Part shown: positions 26,368-35,103 of the stretch, piece after piece | Numbering within the stretch: the first letter of the stretch is position 1 | Layout of the letters: each line of letters opens with the position of its first letter | DNA from: Acinetobacter lwoffii | GTDB taxonomy: Bacteria > Pseudomonadota > Gammaproteobacteria > Pseudomonadales > Moraxellaceae | DNA length: 64,000 bases | Assembly: GCF_002321025.1 (NCBI RefSeq) | Contig: NZ_DCLL01000032.1 | Span: 1-64,000 of the forward strand | Direction of reading: 5' to 3' | Translations under genes and position numbers: made by a program | Notes under the pieces: generated by a model | The model's input: the letters and a program-made list of their open reading frames with translations, nothing else | What the model was told of the DNA's origin: nothing | Database searches by the model: none

Positions 26368-28224
26368 TTAGCCCAAATAATATGAAGCAATTTGATAAGT
26401 CAGGAATGACATGAAATATGCCAGACCAAACAGGTAAACCGTCATGATACTGACAGTTTTCCAGGAACCCGTTTCACGTTTAACCGTTGCCAGGGTCGCC
26501 AGACAATGCGGTGCATAAATAAACCACACCAGCAAAGACAAACCTGTCGCCACTGACCAGCCCAGATCACCTCCACCGCTGATCAGCGCAGCCAGACCTT
26601 CAGACATCGCATCTTCATCAACTGCCGACATCGCATAGACTGTGCCCAGTGCTGCAACGACCACTTCACGCGCTGCCATCGCCGGAATCAGGGCAATACA
26701 AATCTGCCAGTTAAAACCGAGCGGTGCAAAGATCGGCTGCATCAGATGACCGAGCATCCCCGCTAATGAATAATCAATGGCCGGCAGGGTTGCCCCTTCT
26801 GGCGGCTGCGGGAACGTACACAGGAACCACAGCACAATCGATAAGGCGAAGATGATGCCACCGACACGTTTCAAGAAGATTTTGCCGCGATCCAGCAAGC
26901 CGATCCAGACGTTTTTCAAGTCCGGAAAACGGTAGCTTGGCAGTTCCATCAGCAGCATGTGCTGTGATTTATCTTTGTGGAAGAATTTCAGTACAAAAGA
27001 CACCACCAAAGCACTTACGATGCCTGCCATATACAGACCAAAAAGCACTAGACCTTGCAGATTCAGGAAACCCCAAACAGTTTGTGATGGTATAAATGCT
27101 GCAATCAGCAAGGCATAAACTGGCAAGCGCGCCGAACAGGTCATTAAGGGGGCAACGAAAATCGTGGTTAAACGATCTCGCGGATCACTAATGGTCCGCG
27201 ATGCCATAATCCCCGGAATGGCACAGGCAAAGCTGGACAATAACGGAATAAAGGCACGTCCTGACAAGCCTGCTTTAAACATCAGCTTGTCTAATAGAAA
27301 AGCAGCACGCGGTAAATAACCTGATTCTTCCAGTACCAGAATAAAGAAGAACAGAATCAGAATTTGTGGCAGGAACACCACCACGCCACCGGCACCGGCA
27401 ATAATCCCGTCCACCACCAGGCTATTCAGTAAGGGATGCGAAATATATTCGCCGAGGAACTCACCCAGCCAGCCGAAGAAGGTTTCAATCCCATCCATAA
27501 ATGGCGCAGCCCAGGCAAATACCGCCTGGAAAATCACGAACATCATCACGGCCAGACTAATTAAGCCCAATACCGGATGCAGAAAAATCTTGTCGAGGAA
27601 ATCGGTACGTTTATCTTCCTGATCGACGAAATTGACCACGTCATTCAGAATGTTTTCTACGCGCTGGTGACTGTTACCTTTCAAGCCACTGAGTTCGGTC
27701 TGCGGTACAGAATACTTGCCCTGATCTAGCGCATTTTTGAGGTTTTCAATGCCTGAACTGCGCACAGCCACCGTTTCTACCACAGGCACGCCCAGTCGCT
27801 CAGACAGCTTCTGGGTATTGATCTGCATGCCACGACGGCGTGCTTCATCCATCATGTTCAGCACGACCAGCACCGGACGATCCAGCGCAATCATTTCCAG
27901 CACCAGACCCAGATGCAATTTTAGATTAGTGGCATCTACCACACACAAAAATGCATCCTGCTCCTGCTCTTCCGCAATTTTACCTTGTACGACGTTGCGG
28001 GTAATCTCTTCATCCGGACTGGTCGCATCCAGACTATAAGTTCCCGGCAAATCCAGTACCCGTACCGCTTTGCCTGAGGCAAGCTGAAACGTACCGACTT
28101 TACGTTCAACCGTGACACCCGCATAGTTACCGACTTTTTGGCGTGTTCCGGTTAAGTGGTTGAATAATGAAGTTTTACCGCAGTTAGGGTTACCGACAAG
28201 GGCAATACGTAATGTATCACTCAT
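26368..28224 (-). CDS. feoB: Ferrous iron transport protein FeoB
   Basis: 618-residue inner-membrane transporter with an N-terminal GTPase domain. G1 is GNPNCGKTS, G3 is DLPGTYSL, and G4 is NMMDEA; a GDI-like helical segment follows (about 160-210). Two Gate domains contain hydrophobic helices and conserved cysteines in FACAIPGIMASRT and APLMTCSARLPVY. The protein is shorter than E. coli FeoB (773), mainly through loops and the C terminus, but both Gate motifs are present. It overlaps the feoA stop (ATGA) and should transport Fe(II) under low-iron conditions. Confidence 0.96.
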   Translation of the reverse strand: MSDTLRIALVGNPNCGKTSLFNHLTGTRQKVGNYAGVTVERKVGTFQLASGKAVRVLDLPGTYSLDATSPDEEITRNVVQGKIAEEQEQDAFLCVVDATNLKLHLGLVLEMIALDRPVLVVLNMMDEARRRGMQINTQKLSERLGVPVVETVAVRSSGIENLKNALDQGKYSVPQTELSGLKGNSHQRVENILNDVVNFVDQEDKRTDFLDKIFLHPVLGLISLAVMMFVIFQAVFAWAAPFMDGIETFFGWLGEFLGEYISHPLLNSLVVDGIIAGAGGVVVFLPQILILFFFILVLEESGYLPRAAFLLDKLMFKAGLSGRAFIPLLSSFACAIPGIMASRTISDPRDRLTTIFVAPLMTCSARLPVYALLIAAFIPSQTVWGFLNLQGLVLFGLYMAGIVSALVVSFVLKFFHKDKSQHMLLMELPSYRFPDLKNVWIGLLDRGKIFLKRVGGIIFALSIVLWFLCTFPQPPEGATLPAIDYSLAGMLGHLMQPIFAPLGFNWQICIALIPAMAAREVVVAALGTVYAMSAVDEDAMSEGLAALISGGGDLGWSVATGLSLLVWFIYAPHCLATLATVKRETGSWKTVSIMTVYLFGLAYFMSFLTYQIASYYLG

Positions 28225-28481
28225 GCCGACACCGCCTGTTCGATTTCAATTTTGGCTGCTTCTGATTTACGCAAAGCAAAACGTGTGAATCCAACTTGAA
28301 TCAAAATGGGATCTCCACCAAAAATACCTTTAGTAATGACTTGTACCTTTGTACCTGGTACAAAGCCTAAAGTTTCCAAACGACTCGCAACAACATCGTG
28401 TAGAGCACTTTCACCATCAGCTGTTCGACTCACTTTTCGAATGATGGCAATTTGTTTTGCTTTTAAATCAGACAAACGCAC
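28221..28481 (-). CDS. feoA: FeoA, cytoplasmic SH3-like accessory of FeoB
   Basis: 86-residue SH3-fold protein needed for FeoB-mediated ferrous iron uptake. Typical features are MRLSDLKAKQIAII, SRLETLGFVPGTKVQVI and the GGDPILIQVGFTRFALRKSEA segment. The start codon is GTG with AGGA about 8 bp upstream. Stop codon overlaps the feoB ATG (ATGA). A Fur-like box and a good sigma70 promoter sit directly upstream. Confidence 0.95.
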   Translation of the reverse strand: MRLSDLKAKQIAIIRKVSRTADGESALHDVVASRLETLGFVPGTKVQVITKGIFGGDPILIQVGFTRFALRKSEAAKIEIEQAVSA

Positions 28482-28507
28482 CGTGAAATTCCTAAACTAT
28501 TTTGTAC

Positions 28508-28537
28508 AGTATACAAACAAATGAGAATAATTAACAA
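28508..28537 (-). promoter_or_regulatory. feoA promoter with Fur-like box
   Basis: On the minus strand TTGTTA (28532-28537) and TATACT (28508-28513) form a sigma70 promoter with an 18-bp spacer. Sequence 28517-28535 matches the 19-bp Fur consensus at 13 positions by eye and overlaps the -35 and spacer, which would block polymerase when iron is plentiful. Confidence 0.65.
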
Positions 28538-28655
28538 ATAAGATTAATTACATTTCGATTTAGCCTTATACCACATCGACACGGTCATAAAATTAAACTA
28601 CAGTGGAGAATACCAATCCCGATTATCGCTTTTTCAGATCAGATCCTTTCACCCT

Positions 28656-29573
28656 ATGCTGAATAAAAAACCCCGTATTCCTGCCCCTGTCCAGATTCCT
28701 GATGCGTTCAGTTATTTGCAGGGTTTTCGTGATTATCTGATTGCGCAGACTGTCAGCCCGCATACCCGCAATGCCTATTTGTCCGATCTGGTGCAATGTG
28801 CAGAATGCCTGAGCAAGCCTCTACCGGAATGGAATCATGATGATATTTCCGATGTACTGATTGCGCTGACCAAACAGCAAAAAAGCCCACGTTCGATTGC
28901 CCGCTGCCTGTCTGCCTTGCGTTCATTTTATAAATTTCTGCGTGAGCAGAAACTGCGTAGCGACAATCCGGTGACTGCACATAAAACCCCAAAACTGGGC
29001 CGGGCCTTACCTAAAGATTTATCCGAAGCGGATGTCGAGGCTTTGATTCATGCCCCCGATATCAACACGGCATTAGGGCTGCGCGATCGCGCCATGTTTG
29101 AAGTATTGTATGCCTGCGGACTCCGGGTGACCGAACTGATTAACTTGCGTCTGGAACTGATCAATTTAAAACAGGGTTATTTACGTATCGTCGGTAAGGG
29201 TAATAAAGAACGTCTAGTTCCGATGGGACAAATGGCCTGTGAATGGGTAGAAAAATATCTGAACGAAGCCCGTCCGCAACTGTACAAGACTTCGACTGAT
29301 TATCTATTTCTGACCCAGCATGGCGGCATCATGAGCCGGCAGAATTTCTGGTATGCCATTAAGCGTTATGCGCTGCAGGCCGGAATTCAGTCCGAACTGT
29401 CACCGCATACCTTACGCCATGCCTTTGCGACGCATTTACTTAATCATGGCGCAGACTTACGCGTGGTGCAGATGTTGCTCGGGCATAGTGATCTGTCTAC
29501 CACCCAGATTTATACCCATGTGGCACAGGTACGAATGCAGCAGCTACACGCGACCCATCATCCACGGGCTTGA
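28656..29573 (+). CDS. xerD: Site-specific tyrosine recombinase XerD
   Basis: 305-residue recombinase that with XerC resolves chromosome dimers at dif under FtsK control. An N-terminal SAM-like core-binding domain (about 20-110) precedes the catalytic domain. Catalytic residues are visible: Arg in YACGLRVTELINL, Lys in GKGNKER, HTLRHAFATHLL with H-X2-R, GHSDLSTTQIYTHV with the second His and the Tyr nucleophile. It is transcribed alone, and no phage or integron genes flank it, so this is the housekeeping enzyme. It is followed by dsbC, as in many gammaproteobacteria. Confidence 0.94.
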   Translation: MLNKKPRIPAPVQIPDAFSYLQGFRDYLIAQTVSPHTRNAYLSDLVQCAECLSKPLPEWNHDDISDVLIALTKQQKSPRSIARCLSALRSFYKFLREQKLRSDNPVTAHKTPKLGRALPKDLSEADVEALIHAPDINTALGLRDRAMFEVLYACGLRVTELINLRLELINLKQGYLRIVGKGNKERLVPMGQMACEWVEKYLNEARPQLYKTSTDYLFLTQHGGIMSRQNFWYAIKRYALQAGIQSELSPHTLRHAFATHLLNHGADLRVVQMLLGHSDLSTTQIYTHVAQVRMQQLHATHHPRA

Positions 29574-29603
29574 ATCAGATCCGGACGGAATAAACTGAGA
29601 AGT

Positions 29604-29634
29604 TTGACGTGTGGGTATTTTTTTTTGTTATGCT
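29604..29634 (+). promoter_or_regulatory. Candidate dsbC promoter
   Basis: TTGACG (29604-29609) and extended -10 TGTTATGCT with TATGCT at 29629-29634, spacer 19 bp. The long spacer lowers confidence; the TGN extension compensates. Confidence 0.45.
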
Positions 29635-29672
29635 AATGCTCTGTTTTTAATCCAAGAAGAAAAGGGTTTTTT

Positions 29673-30482
29673 ATGACATTTGCCCGCTCAAAAATTTTTA
29701 TGGCTTGCATACTTGCTGCTGGTTTGGGTCTGACTGCGTGTTCCAATTCCACTAACAACGATAAAAAGCAAGAGTTGACTGCGAGCGCACCGGCGACGGG
29801 CGAAGCCTCTACCCTGACCGAACGCAATGCAGAACAGCGTCTGGCTTCTACATTGGAAAAGCATTTCAAAACCGCTGGCATTAGTGCCAAAATTACCGAC
29901 ATTAAAGCCACTGAAGTGCCAAACCTGTACTGGGTGAGTCTGGAAGGCATGTCTGCGGTCTATGTCACCAGTGACGGTAAATATCTGATTCAAGGCGATG
30001 TGATCCGTCTCGGCGACAAACAGCTACACAATGTCAGCGAAAATCTGCAGGCAGGCATCAACAGTAAACTCTTTGCTGAACTCAAACCAGCAGACTTACT
30101 GGTCTATCCAGCCAAAGGTAAAGCCAAGCATGTGGTCTATGTATTTACCGATGTCAGCTGTCCGTATTGCCATAAATTCCATGAGCAAATGGATGAGATG
30201 AATGCCAAAGGCATTGAAGTACGTTATATCGCCTGGCCGCGTGGTGAACAGCATATGCCGGCCATGGAAGCGATCTGGTGCAGTGCCGACCGTCGCAGTG
30301 CCTTTGACCAGGCGATTTCAGGCGCACAGATTAGCGCAGAGAAATGTGAAAATCCTGTTCAAGATCAATATCAAATGGGTCTGAATATGGGCGTGAATGG
30401 CACCCCTGCCATTTATAATTCGGCAGGCACTTATCTGGGTGGTTACCTGTCTACATCGGAATTATTGAATCGGCTTAAATAA
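29673..30482 (+). CDS. dsbC: DsbC-type thiol:disulfide isomerase, predicted lipoprotein
   Basis: 269 residues. An N-terminal signal with lipobox LTAC (Cys23, followed by Ser) predicts an outer-membrane-anchored lipoprotein. A linker and a dimerisation domain (about 55-125) precede a thioredoxin-fold domain with the active site CPYC in DVSCPYCHKFHEQM. The cis-Pro is in GVNGTPAIYN. DsbC isomerises wrong disulfides in the periplasm and is kept reduced by DsbD. E. coli DsbC is soluble, so membrane anchoring is a difference. AAGGG at 6 bp supports the start. Confidence 0.93.
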   Translation: MTFARSKIFMACILAAGLGLTACSNSTNNDKKQELTASAPATGEASTLTERNAEQRLASTLEKHFKTAGISAKITDIKATEVPNLYWVSLEGMSAVYVTSDGKYLIQGDVIRLGDKQLHNVSENLQAGINSKLFAELKPADLLVYPAKGKAKHVVYVFTDVSCPYCHKFHEQMDEMNAKGIEVRYIAWPRGEQHMPAMEAIWCSADRRSAFDQAISGAQISAEKCENPVQDQYQMGLNMGVNGTPAIYNSAGTYLGGYLSTSELLNRLK

Positions 30483-30608
30483 CTCATTTTAATACGTTAT
30501 TTAACTTTATTTTATAGATAAAGATATTCTGAAATGACCCTAGAGTCAGGCGGGTTTTTTAGCTATGATCTAGGCTCTTGTAAAAAACTGTTTAATTTGG
30601 AGTGTGAC

Positions 30609-31913
30609 GTGAAACCAGTTCGTCTGGCAATCCTCGGTCTTGGTACTGTAGGTGGTGGTGCCTTGAAACTATTAAAAGAAAATGCTGCTGAGATCAAACG
30701 TCGCACCGGTCGTGAAATTGAAATTACCCATGTAGGCACCCGTCGTCCACGTCCTGATCTGGACCTACCTGCATCAGTGAAACAAAGTGCAGACTTGATG
30801 GACATCGTGCGTCAACCTGACGTAGACGTGGTGGTCGAAGTCATGGGTGGGATTCATCCTGCTTTTGAAATCATTATGGAAGCCATGAAACATGGCAAGC
30901 ATATTGTCACTGCCAACAAGGCGCTATTGGCTGAACATGGGAATGAGCTGTTTAAAGCGGCTGAAGACAATGCCGTGCAGATTGCCTATGAAGCGGCAGT
31001 GGCTGGCGGTATTCCCATTATTAAAGTGATTCGTGAAGGTCTGGCGGCCAACAAGATTGAATGGCTGGCGGGCATCATCAATGGTACGGGGAACTTCATT
31101 CTCAGCGAAATGCGTGAAAAAGGTCGTGCTTTTGAAGATGTACTGAAAGAAGCGCAAGAACTGGGTTATGCAGAAGCTGATCCTACCTTTGACGTGGAAG
31201 GGATTGATGCTGCACATAAACTGACGATTCTGGCTTCCTGTGCATTTGGTATTCCGCTACAGTTTGATAAAGTCTTTACTGAAGGAATTGGCAAAGTCAC
31301 TGCACAAGATGTGAAATACGCAGAAGATTTGGGTTTCCGCATCAAACACCTAGGTATTGCACGCCGTACCGATGCCGGAATTGAATTACGTGTACATCCG
31401 ACTTTAATTCCAGATGACCAGCTGATTGCGAATGTTAACGGCGTGAAAAATGCGGTTCTGGTACAAGCCAATGCAGTCGGTCCAACCCTTTATTATGGTG
31501 CTGGCGCAGGTGCTGGCCCAACCGCTTCTGCTGTAGTTGCTGACGTAGTCGATATCGTCCGTGATATTATTTATACCGAAGACGGTGCCGGAACCATTCC
31601 GCAACTGGCCTTTGAAGCCCTGACCGATTTACCGATCTTGAGTCGTGAACAAATGACCACCGGCTATTACATCCGTATTAATGCCGAAGATCAAATGGGC
31701 GTGCTTGCCGATGTCACCACGATCCTCAGTCGTGCCGGGATCAGTATCGATGCCATCATGCAGCAACCTCGCTTAAAAGACCTTATTCCGATCGTGATTC
31801 TGACCGATCCTATCGTCGAATCAAAAATGGATGCAGCGCTCTCACAAATTCAAGCATTACCCGTCATTCATGGCGAAATTGTACGAATTCGTTTAGAATC
31901 GCTTGATAATTAA
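30609..31913 (+). CDS. hom: Homoserine dehydrogenase
   Basis: 434 residues from GTG 30609, where GGAG stands 6 bp upstream; the longer frame open from 30534 has no supporting signal. NAD(P)-binding ILGLGTVGGGAL begins the protein. The catalytic region includes KVIREGLAANKIEWLAGIINGT and the Lys-rich segment, with a C-terminal ACT domain (about 355-430) that senses threonine in many homologues. It makes homoserine from aspartate semialdehyde, the branch point to threonine and methionine. Followed by thrC. Confidence 0.96.
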   Translation: MKPVRLAILGLGTVGGGALKLLKENAAEIKRRTGREIEITHVGTRRPRPDLDLPASVKQSADLMDIVRQPDVDVVVEVMGGIHPAFEIIMEAMKHGKHIVTANKALLAEHGNELFKAAEDNAVQIAYEAAVAGGIPIIKVIREGLAANKIEWLAGIINGTGNFILSEMREKGRAFEDVLKEAQELGYAEADPTFDVEGIDAAHKLTILASCAFGIPLQFDKVFTEGIGKVTAQDVKYAEDLGFRIKHLGIARRTDAGIELRVHPTLIPDDQLIANVNGVKNAVLVQANAVGPTLYYGAGAGAGPTASAVVADVVDIVRDIIYTEDGAGTIPQLAFEALTDLPILSREQMTTGYYIRINAEDQMGVLADVTTILSRAGISIDAIMQQPRLKDLIPIVILTDPIVESKMDAALSQIQALPVIHGEIVRIRLESLDN

Positions 31914-31920
31914 TCGGGTT

Positions 31921-31939
31921 AAGGGGAGTATTTCCCCTT
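31921..31939 (+). repeat. Small hairpin between hom and thrC
   Basis: AAGGGGA (31921-31927) pairs with TCCCCTT (31933-31939), loop GTATT. No T-run follows, so a terminator is unlikely; it may slow polymerase or shape mRNA ahead of thrC. Confidence 0.45.
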
Positions 31940-31970
31940 GCCAAGCTCTACACACAATTGGAACATCATC

Positions 31971-33110
31971 ATGTCGAATGCCAATCGTTATACTGGTTTA
32001 GTTGACCGCTATCGCGACCGTTTACCAGTGTCTGCAACTACTCGTGCGATCTCTTTGGGTGAGGGTAATACTCCACTGATCAAGCTTGAGAATATTCCAC
32101 GCATTATTGGTAAAGATGTTGAAATTTATGTGAAGTACGAGGGCTTAAACCCGACTGGTTCATTTAAAGACCGCGGTATGACTATGGCAGTGACCAAAGC
32201 CGTTGAAGAAGGCTCTAAAGCCATCATCTGTGCATCCACTGGTAATACTTCTGCTGCCGCGGCTGCATACGCTGCTCGTGCCGGTATCAAAGCATTCGTA
32301 CTCATCCCGGAAGGCAAAATTGCCATGGGTAAAATGGCCCAAGCGATGATGTATGGTGCAATCACCATGCAAATTCGTGGTAACTTCGATGACGGCATGC
32401 GTCTGGTGAAGGAAGTTGCTGATCAGGCACCGGTAACGATTGTAAACTCAATCAACCCGTACCGCCTGCAGGGTCAAAAAACCATTGCTTACGAGATCGT
32501 TGAAGCTTTAGGTCGTGCCCCGGATTACCACTGCCTGCCAGTGGGTAACGCAGGTAATATCACTGCACACTGGATGGGCTATACCGAAGCGGTGGCCAAT
32601 CAGTCGAAAGAAGAATTTGAGCAAGTGATTTACGATGCTGAAACCGATGCTTTCACTGGTCCTAAACCGGCTGGCTTGCCAATCATGGCCGGTTACCAAG
32701 CGTCTGGTGCTGCTCCGTTCCTGCGTGGTGGTCCAGTAGAAAATCCGGAAACTGTTGCAACTGCAATTCGTATTGGTAATCCGCAAAGTTTCAATCATGC
32801 CAAAGCCGTCGTTCGTGATTCAAACGGCTGGTTTGATGAACTGACGGATGCTGAGATTCTTGAAGCACAACGTCTGCTGTCGATGTATGAAGGTGTATTC
32901 GTAGAACCTGCATCTGCTGCGTCTGTTGGCGGTGCAATCCGTGATATCAAAGCAGGTAAAATTGCTGAAGGTTCAGTAATCGTATGTACCGTAACCGGTA
33001 ATGGTCTAAAAGATCCAGATACCGCGATCAAACAATGTGCCGATGCGGTGATGCTGTCTATCGACGCAACCATGGCTCAGGTAAAAGACTCTATTCTGTC
33101 GAACATGTAA
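31971..33110 (+). CDS. thrC: Threonine synthase
   Basis: 379-residue PLP enzyme converting O-phosphohomoserine to threonine. The PLP lysine is in TGSFKDRGM near residue 61, and phosphate-binding ASTGNTSAAAAAYAARAG follows. The C-terminal EPASAASVGGA is typical of this short thrC class (about 360-380 residues). ATG 31971 (MSNANRYTGLV) is chosen over the TTG 33 bp upstream. It follows hom by 57 bp, with the small hairpin between; an operon is likely. Ends at a strong terminator. Confidence 0.96.
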   Translation: MSNANRYTGLVDRYRDRLPVSATTRAISLGEGNTPLIKLENIPRIIGKDVEIYVKYEGLNPTGSFKDRGMTMAVTKAVEEGSKAIICASTGNTSAAAAAYAARAGIKAFVLIPEGKIAMGKMAQAMMYGAITMQIRGNFDDGMRLVKEVADQAPVTIVNSINPYRLQGQKTIAYEIVEALGRAPDYHCLPVGNAGNITAHWMGYTEAVANQSKEEFEQVIYDAETDAFTGPKPAGLPIMAGYQASGAAPFLRGGPVENPETVATAIRIGNPQSFNHAKAVVRDSNGWFDELTDAEILEAQRLLSMYEGVFVEPASAASVGGAIRDIKAGKIAEGSVIVCTVTGNGLKDPDTAIKQCADAVMLSIDATMAQVKDSILSNM

Positions 33111-33123
33111 TTTCAGCCAGAAT

Positions 33124-33151
33124 AAAAAACCCTGCATTTGCAGGGTTTTTT
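33124..33151. terminator. Bidirectional terminator between thrC and the PBP7-type gene
   Basis: Stem ACCCTGCA/TGCAGGGT around a 2-base loop, flanked by A and T runs, lies between convergent genes. Confidence 0.88.
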
Positions 33152-33164
33152 ATGAGCGCAGAGA

Positions 33165-34226
33165 TTAGATTCGTTTTGGTTGCTGGCTCACCCAGCTCAT
33201 CAAACGGGTCGCATCATTGGTACGCGCCTGTGAGCTATTTGCACCTAACAGTACCACTGCCACCGGACGGTTATTCAGGGTCGTATGCATCACCACACAG
33301 CGCCCTGCTTCATTAATAAAACCGGTTTTAGAAATATTGATATTCCAGCCGCCGTTACGCACCAGTGCATTGGTATTATTCGATTTCAGTACACGATAAC
33401 CCAAGTTAAAGTCATAGCTTGGTGTGGTCGAGAATTGACGAATCAGACCATATTGAGAAGCAGTATTCACTAAAATACCCAAATCACGTGCTGATGCCAC
33501 ATTTCCAGGGTGTAAGCCGGTTGATTCCATAAAGCGGGATGAATTCATGCCTAAGGCCTTGGCCTTACTGTTCATCGCTGCAATAAATGCACTGCGACCA
33601 CCTGGATACGTTCGCGCCAAGGCTGCAGCTGCCGGGTTTTCAGACTTCATTAGAGCAAACAATAAAGCTTCGGCACGGTTCATGCTATCGCCAGCACGTA
33701 AGGTCGAGCTTGAGCTTTTACAGCCTGAACAGGAAAAATCAGCCTGTTGTAGGGTAATTTTTTCCGACATGTTTAGACGTGCATCAGAAATCACCACCGC
33801 TGTCATCAGCTTGGTAATCGATGCAATCGGATAGGCAGTATTGGTATTTTTGCTAAACAGCACTTCACCGGTTTGCGCATCCATGACCAGTGCAGCCCGT
33901 GCATTGACAGAAGGTTGATTACTAAAATGATTCGTATCAATAATCTGCGGCGCAGTATAAGCAGGTTTGGCTGCTGCTGGCACTGCTGTGCCGGCCTGAC
34001 GCAAAGTGGTGGTCACTGTGGCAGACCCGGGTGGCGAAGGCTCATTGGCAGATGCATTAAAATCATCGCTCATTAACTGGTTAACTTCTTCAGAAGACCA
34101 ACTAATGCTGGAACCGCCCTCTGCCGTGCCAGAATTCATAATGATTTCAGCAAAACTTGTCGTGCTCATGCTGATTAACACGGACAGGCCGAGTAGATGC
34201 CTTAAAGACTTGTTTATTTTCTTCAC
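33165..34226 (-). CDS. pbpG: D-alanyl-D-alanine endopeptidase, PBP7/PbpG type
   Basis: About 353 residues from GTG 34226; TTG 34241 is an alternative. A signal peptide is followed by a Ser/Pro/Thr-rich linker (about 20-100) and a penicillin-binding domain. Active-site motifs: SITK (S-X2-K) in YPIASITKLMTAVVIS, SEN (S-X-N) in KSENPAAAALA, and KTG in ISKTGFINEAG. It should cleave D-Ala-meso-DAP cross-links in the periplasm. The linker is longer than in E. coli PBP7 (about 310 residues total). Convergent with thrC. Confidence 0.9.
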   Translation of the reverse strand: MKKINKSLRHLLGLSVLISMSTTSFAEIIMNSGTAEGGSSISWSSEEVNQLMSDDFNASANEPSPPGSATVTTTLRQAGTAVPAAAKPAYTAPQIIDTNHFSNQPSVNARAALVMDAQTGEVLFSKNTNTAYPIASITKLMTAVVISDARLNMSEKITLQQADFSCSGCKSSSSTLRAGDSMNRAEALLFALMKSENPAAAALARTYPGGRSAFIAAMNSKAKALGMNSSRFMESTGLHPGNVASARDLGILVNTASQYGLIRQFSTTPSYDFNLGYRVLKSNNTNALVRNGGWNINISKTGFINEAGRCVVMHTTLNNRPVAVVLLGANSSQARTNDATRLMSWVSQQPKRI

Positions 34227-34445
34227 TATTCCTTCACTCAACTAACAGAGGTAAGATTGATTTGCGTATTACCTCTAATATGCCTTACATTTAAACACAA
34301 TGCCGAACATTTTTTGTTCTTGACACTGTGTGATAAGTTTCAGATTTAATCTTGCGAATAGGATTGCTAATTTTGTACTTTCATTGCAAGCTTATTTTGC
34401 TTTATGTAACAAAAAAATGATTTTTTTAACAGAGGGAGAGCGTAG

Positions 34446-35081
34446 GTGATCACAGTTTTAGTTGTGGACGACCATGAATTAGTTCGTACTGGAATTTGCA
34501 GAATGCTAGAAGACCATGCGGAGGTTCAGGTAATTGGACAAGCTGAATCTGGTGAAGAAGCGATCTCTCTGGTTCGTCAACATCATCCTGATGTAGTTTT
34601 GTTAGATGTGAATATGCCGGGCATTGGTGGCGTAGAAACCACGCGCCGTCTACTTCAGAGTGCGCCGGAAACCAAAGTTTTGGCGGTTAGCGGTTTAGCA
34701 GAAGAGCCTTATCCGTCCCTGTTATTGAAAGCCGGTGCCAAAGGTTATATCACCAAAGGGGCCCCGATTTCGGAAATGGTCCGTGCGATTAACAAAGTCA
34801 TGCAAGGCGGCAAATATTTCAGTGCCGACATTGCGGAACAGTTAGCCAGCTCTTACCTTTCTGATACACAACAATCCCCTTTTGATGCACTTTCAGAACG
34901 GGAAATGCAAGTCGCGATGATGGTCGTGAATTGTATCAGTGCCCAGGAAATTGCCGACAAACTTTTTGTTAGTGTTAAAACCGTGAATACCTATCGTTAC
35001 CGTATTTTTGAAAAACTGAATATCGATAGCGATGTTAAACTGACTCATCTGGCCATGCGCTATGGACTTATTAAACCTTAG
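34446..35081 (+). CDS. gacA: LuxR/NarL-family response regulator, GacA/UvrY type
   Basis: 211 residues: an N-terminal receiver domain with VVDDHE, phosphoryl-acceptor Asp in VLLDVNMPG, and conserved Thr/Lys; then a LuxR-type HTH (about 150-205, EIADKLFVSVKTVNTYRYRIFEKL). Closely resembles GacA/UvrY, which activates small RNAs that titrate CsrA/RsmA. GTG start with GGGAGAG upstream. The cognate hybrid kinase (GacS/BarA) is not adjacent; pilS-pilR follow in the same orientation 16 bp downstream. A direct partnership with PilS is not supported by the family. Confidence 0.88.
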   Translation: MITVLVVDDHELVRTGICRMLEDHAEVQVIGQAESGEEAISLVRQHHPDVVLLDVNMPGIGGVETTRRLLQSAPETKVLAVSGLAEEPYPSLLLKAGAKGYITKGAPISEMVRAINKVMQGGKYFSADIAEQLASSYLSDTQQSPFDALSEREMQVAMMVVNCISAQEIADKLFVSVKTVNTYRYRIFEKLNIDSDVKLTHLAMRYGLIKP

Positions 35082-35103
35082 TCTTTAACGAGTTCCGGTG
35101 CAT

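Noticed and set aside
28501..28517. Inverted repeat TTTGTA/TACAAA next to the feoA promoter as a separate operator
   Set aside because: It overlaps the -10 element of the feoA promoter and the half-sites are short and AT-rich; the Fur-like box explains regulation better.
28656..29573. Tyrosine recombinase as evidence of a mobile element
   Set aside because: Its sequence is that of XerD, and no phage, attachment-site or cargo genes flank it.
30534..30608. N-terminal extension of homoserine dehydrogenase
   Set aside because: Extra 25 residues lack similarity to the family and have no ribosome-binding site, whereas GTG 30609 is preceded by GGAG at 6 bp.
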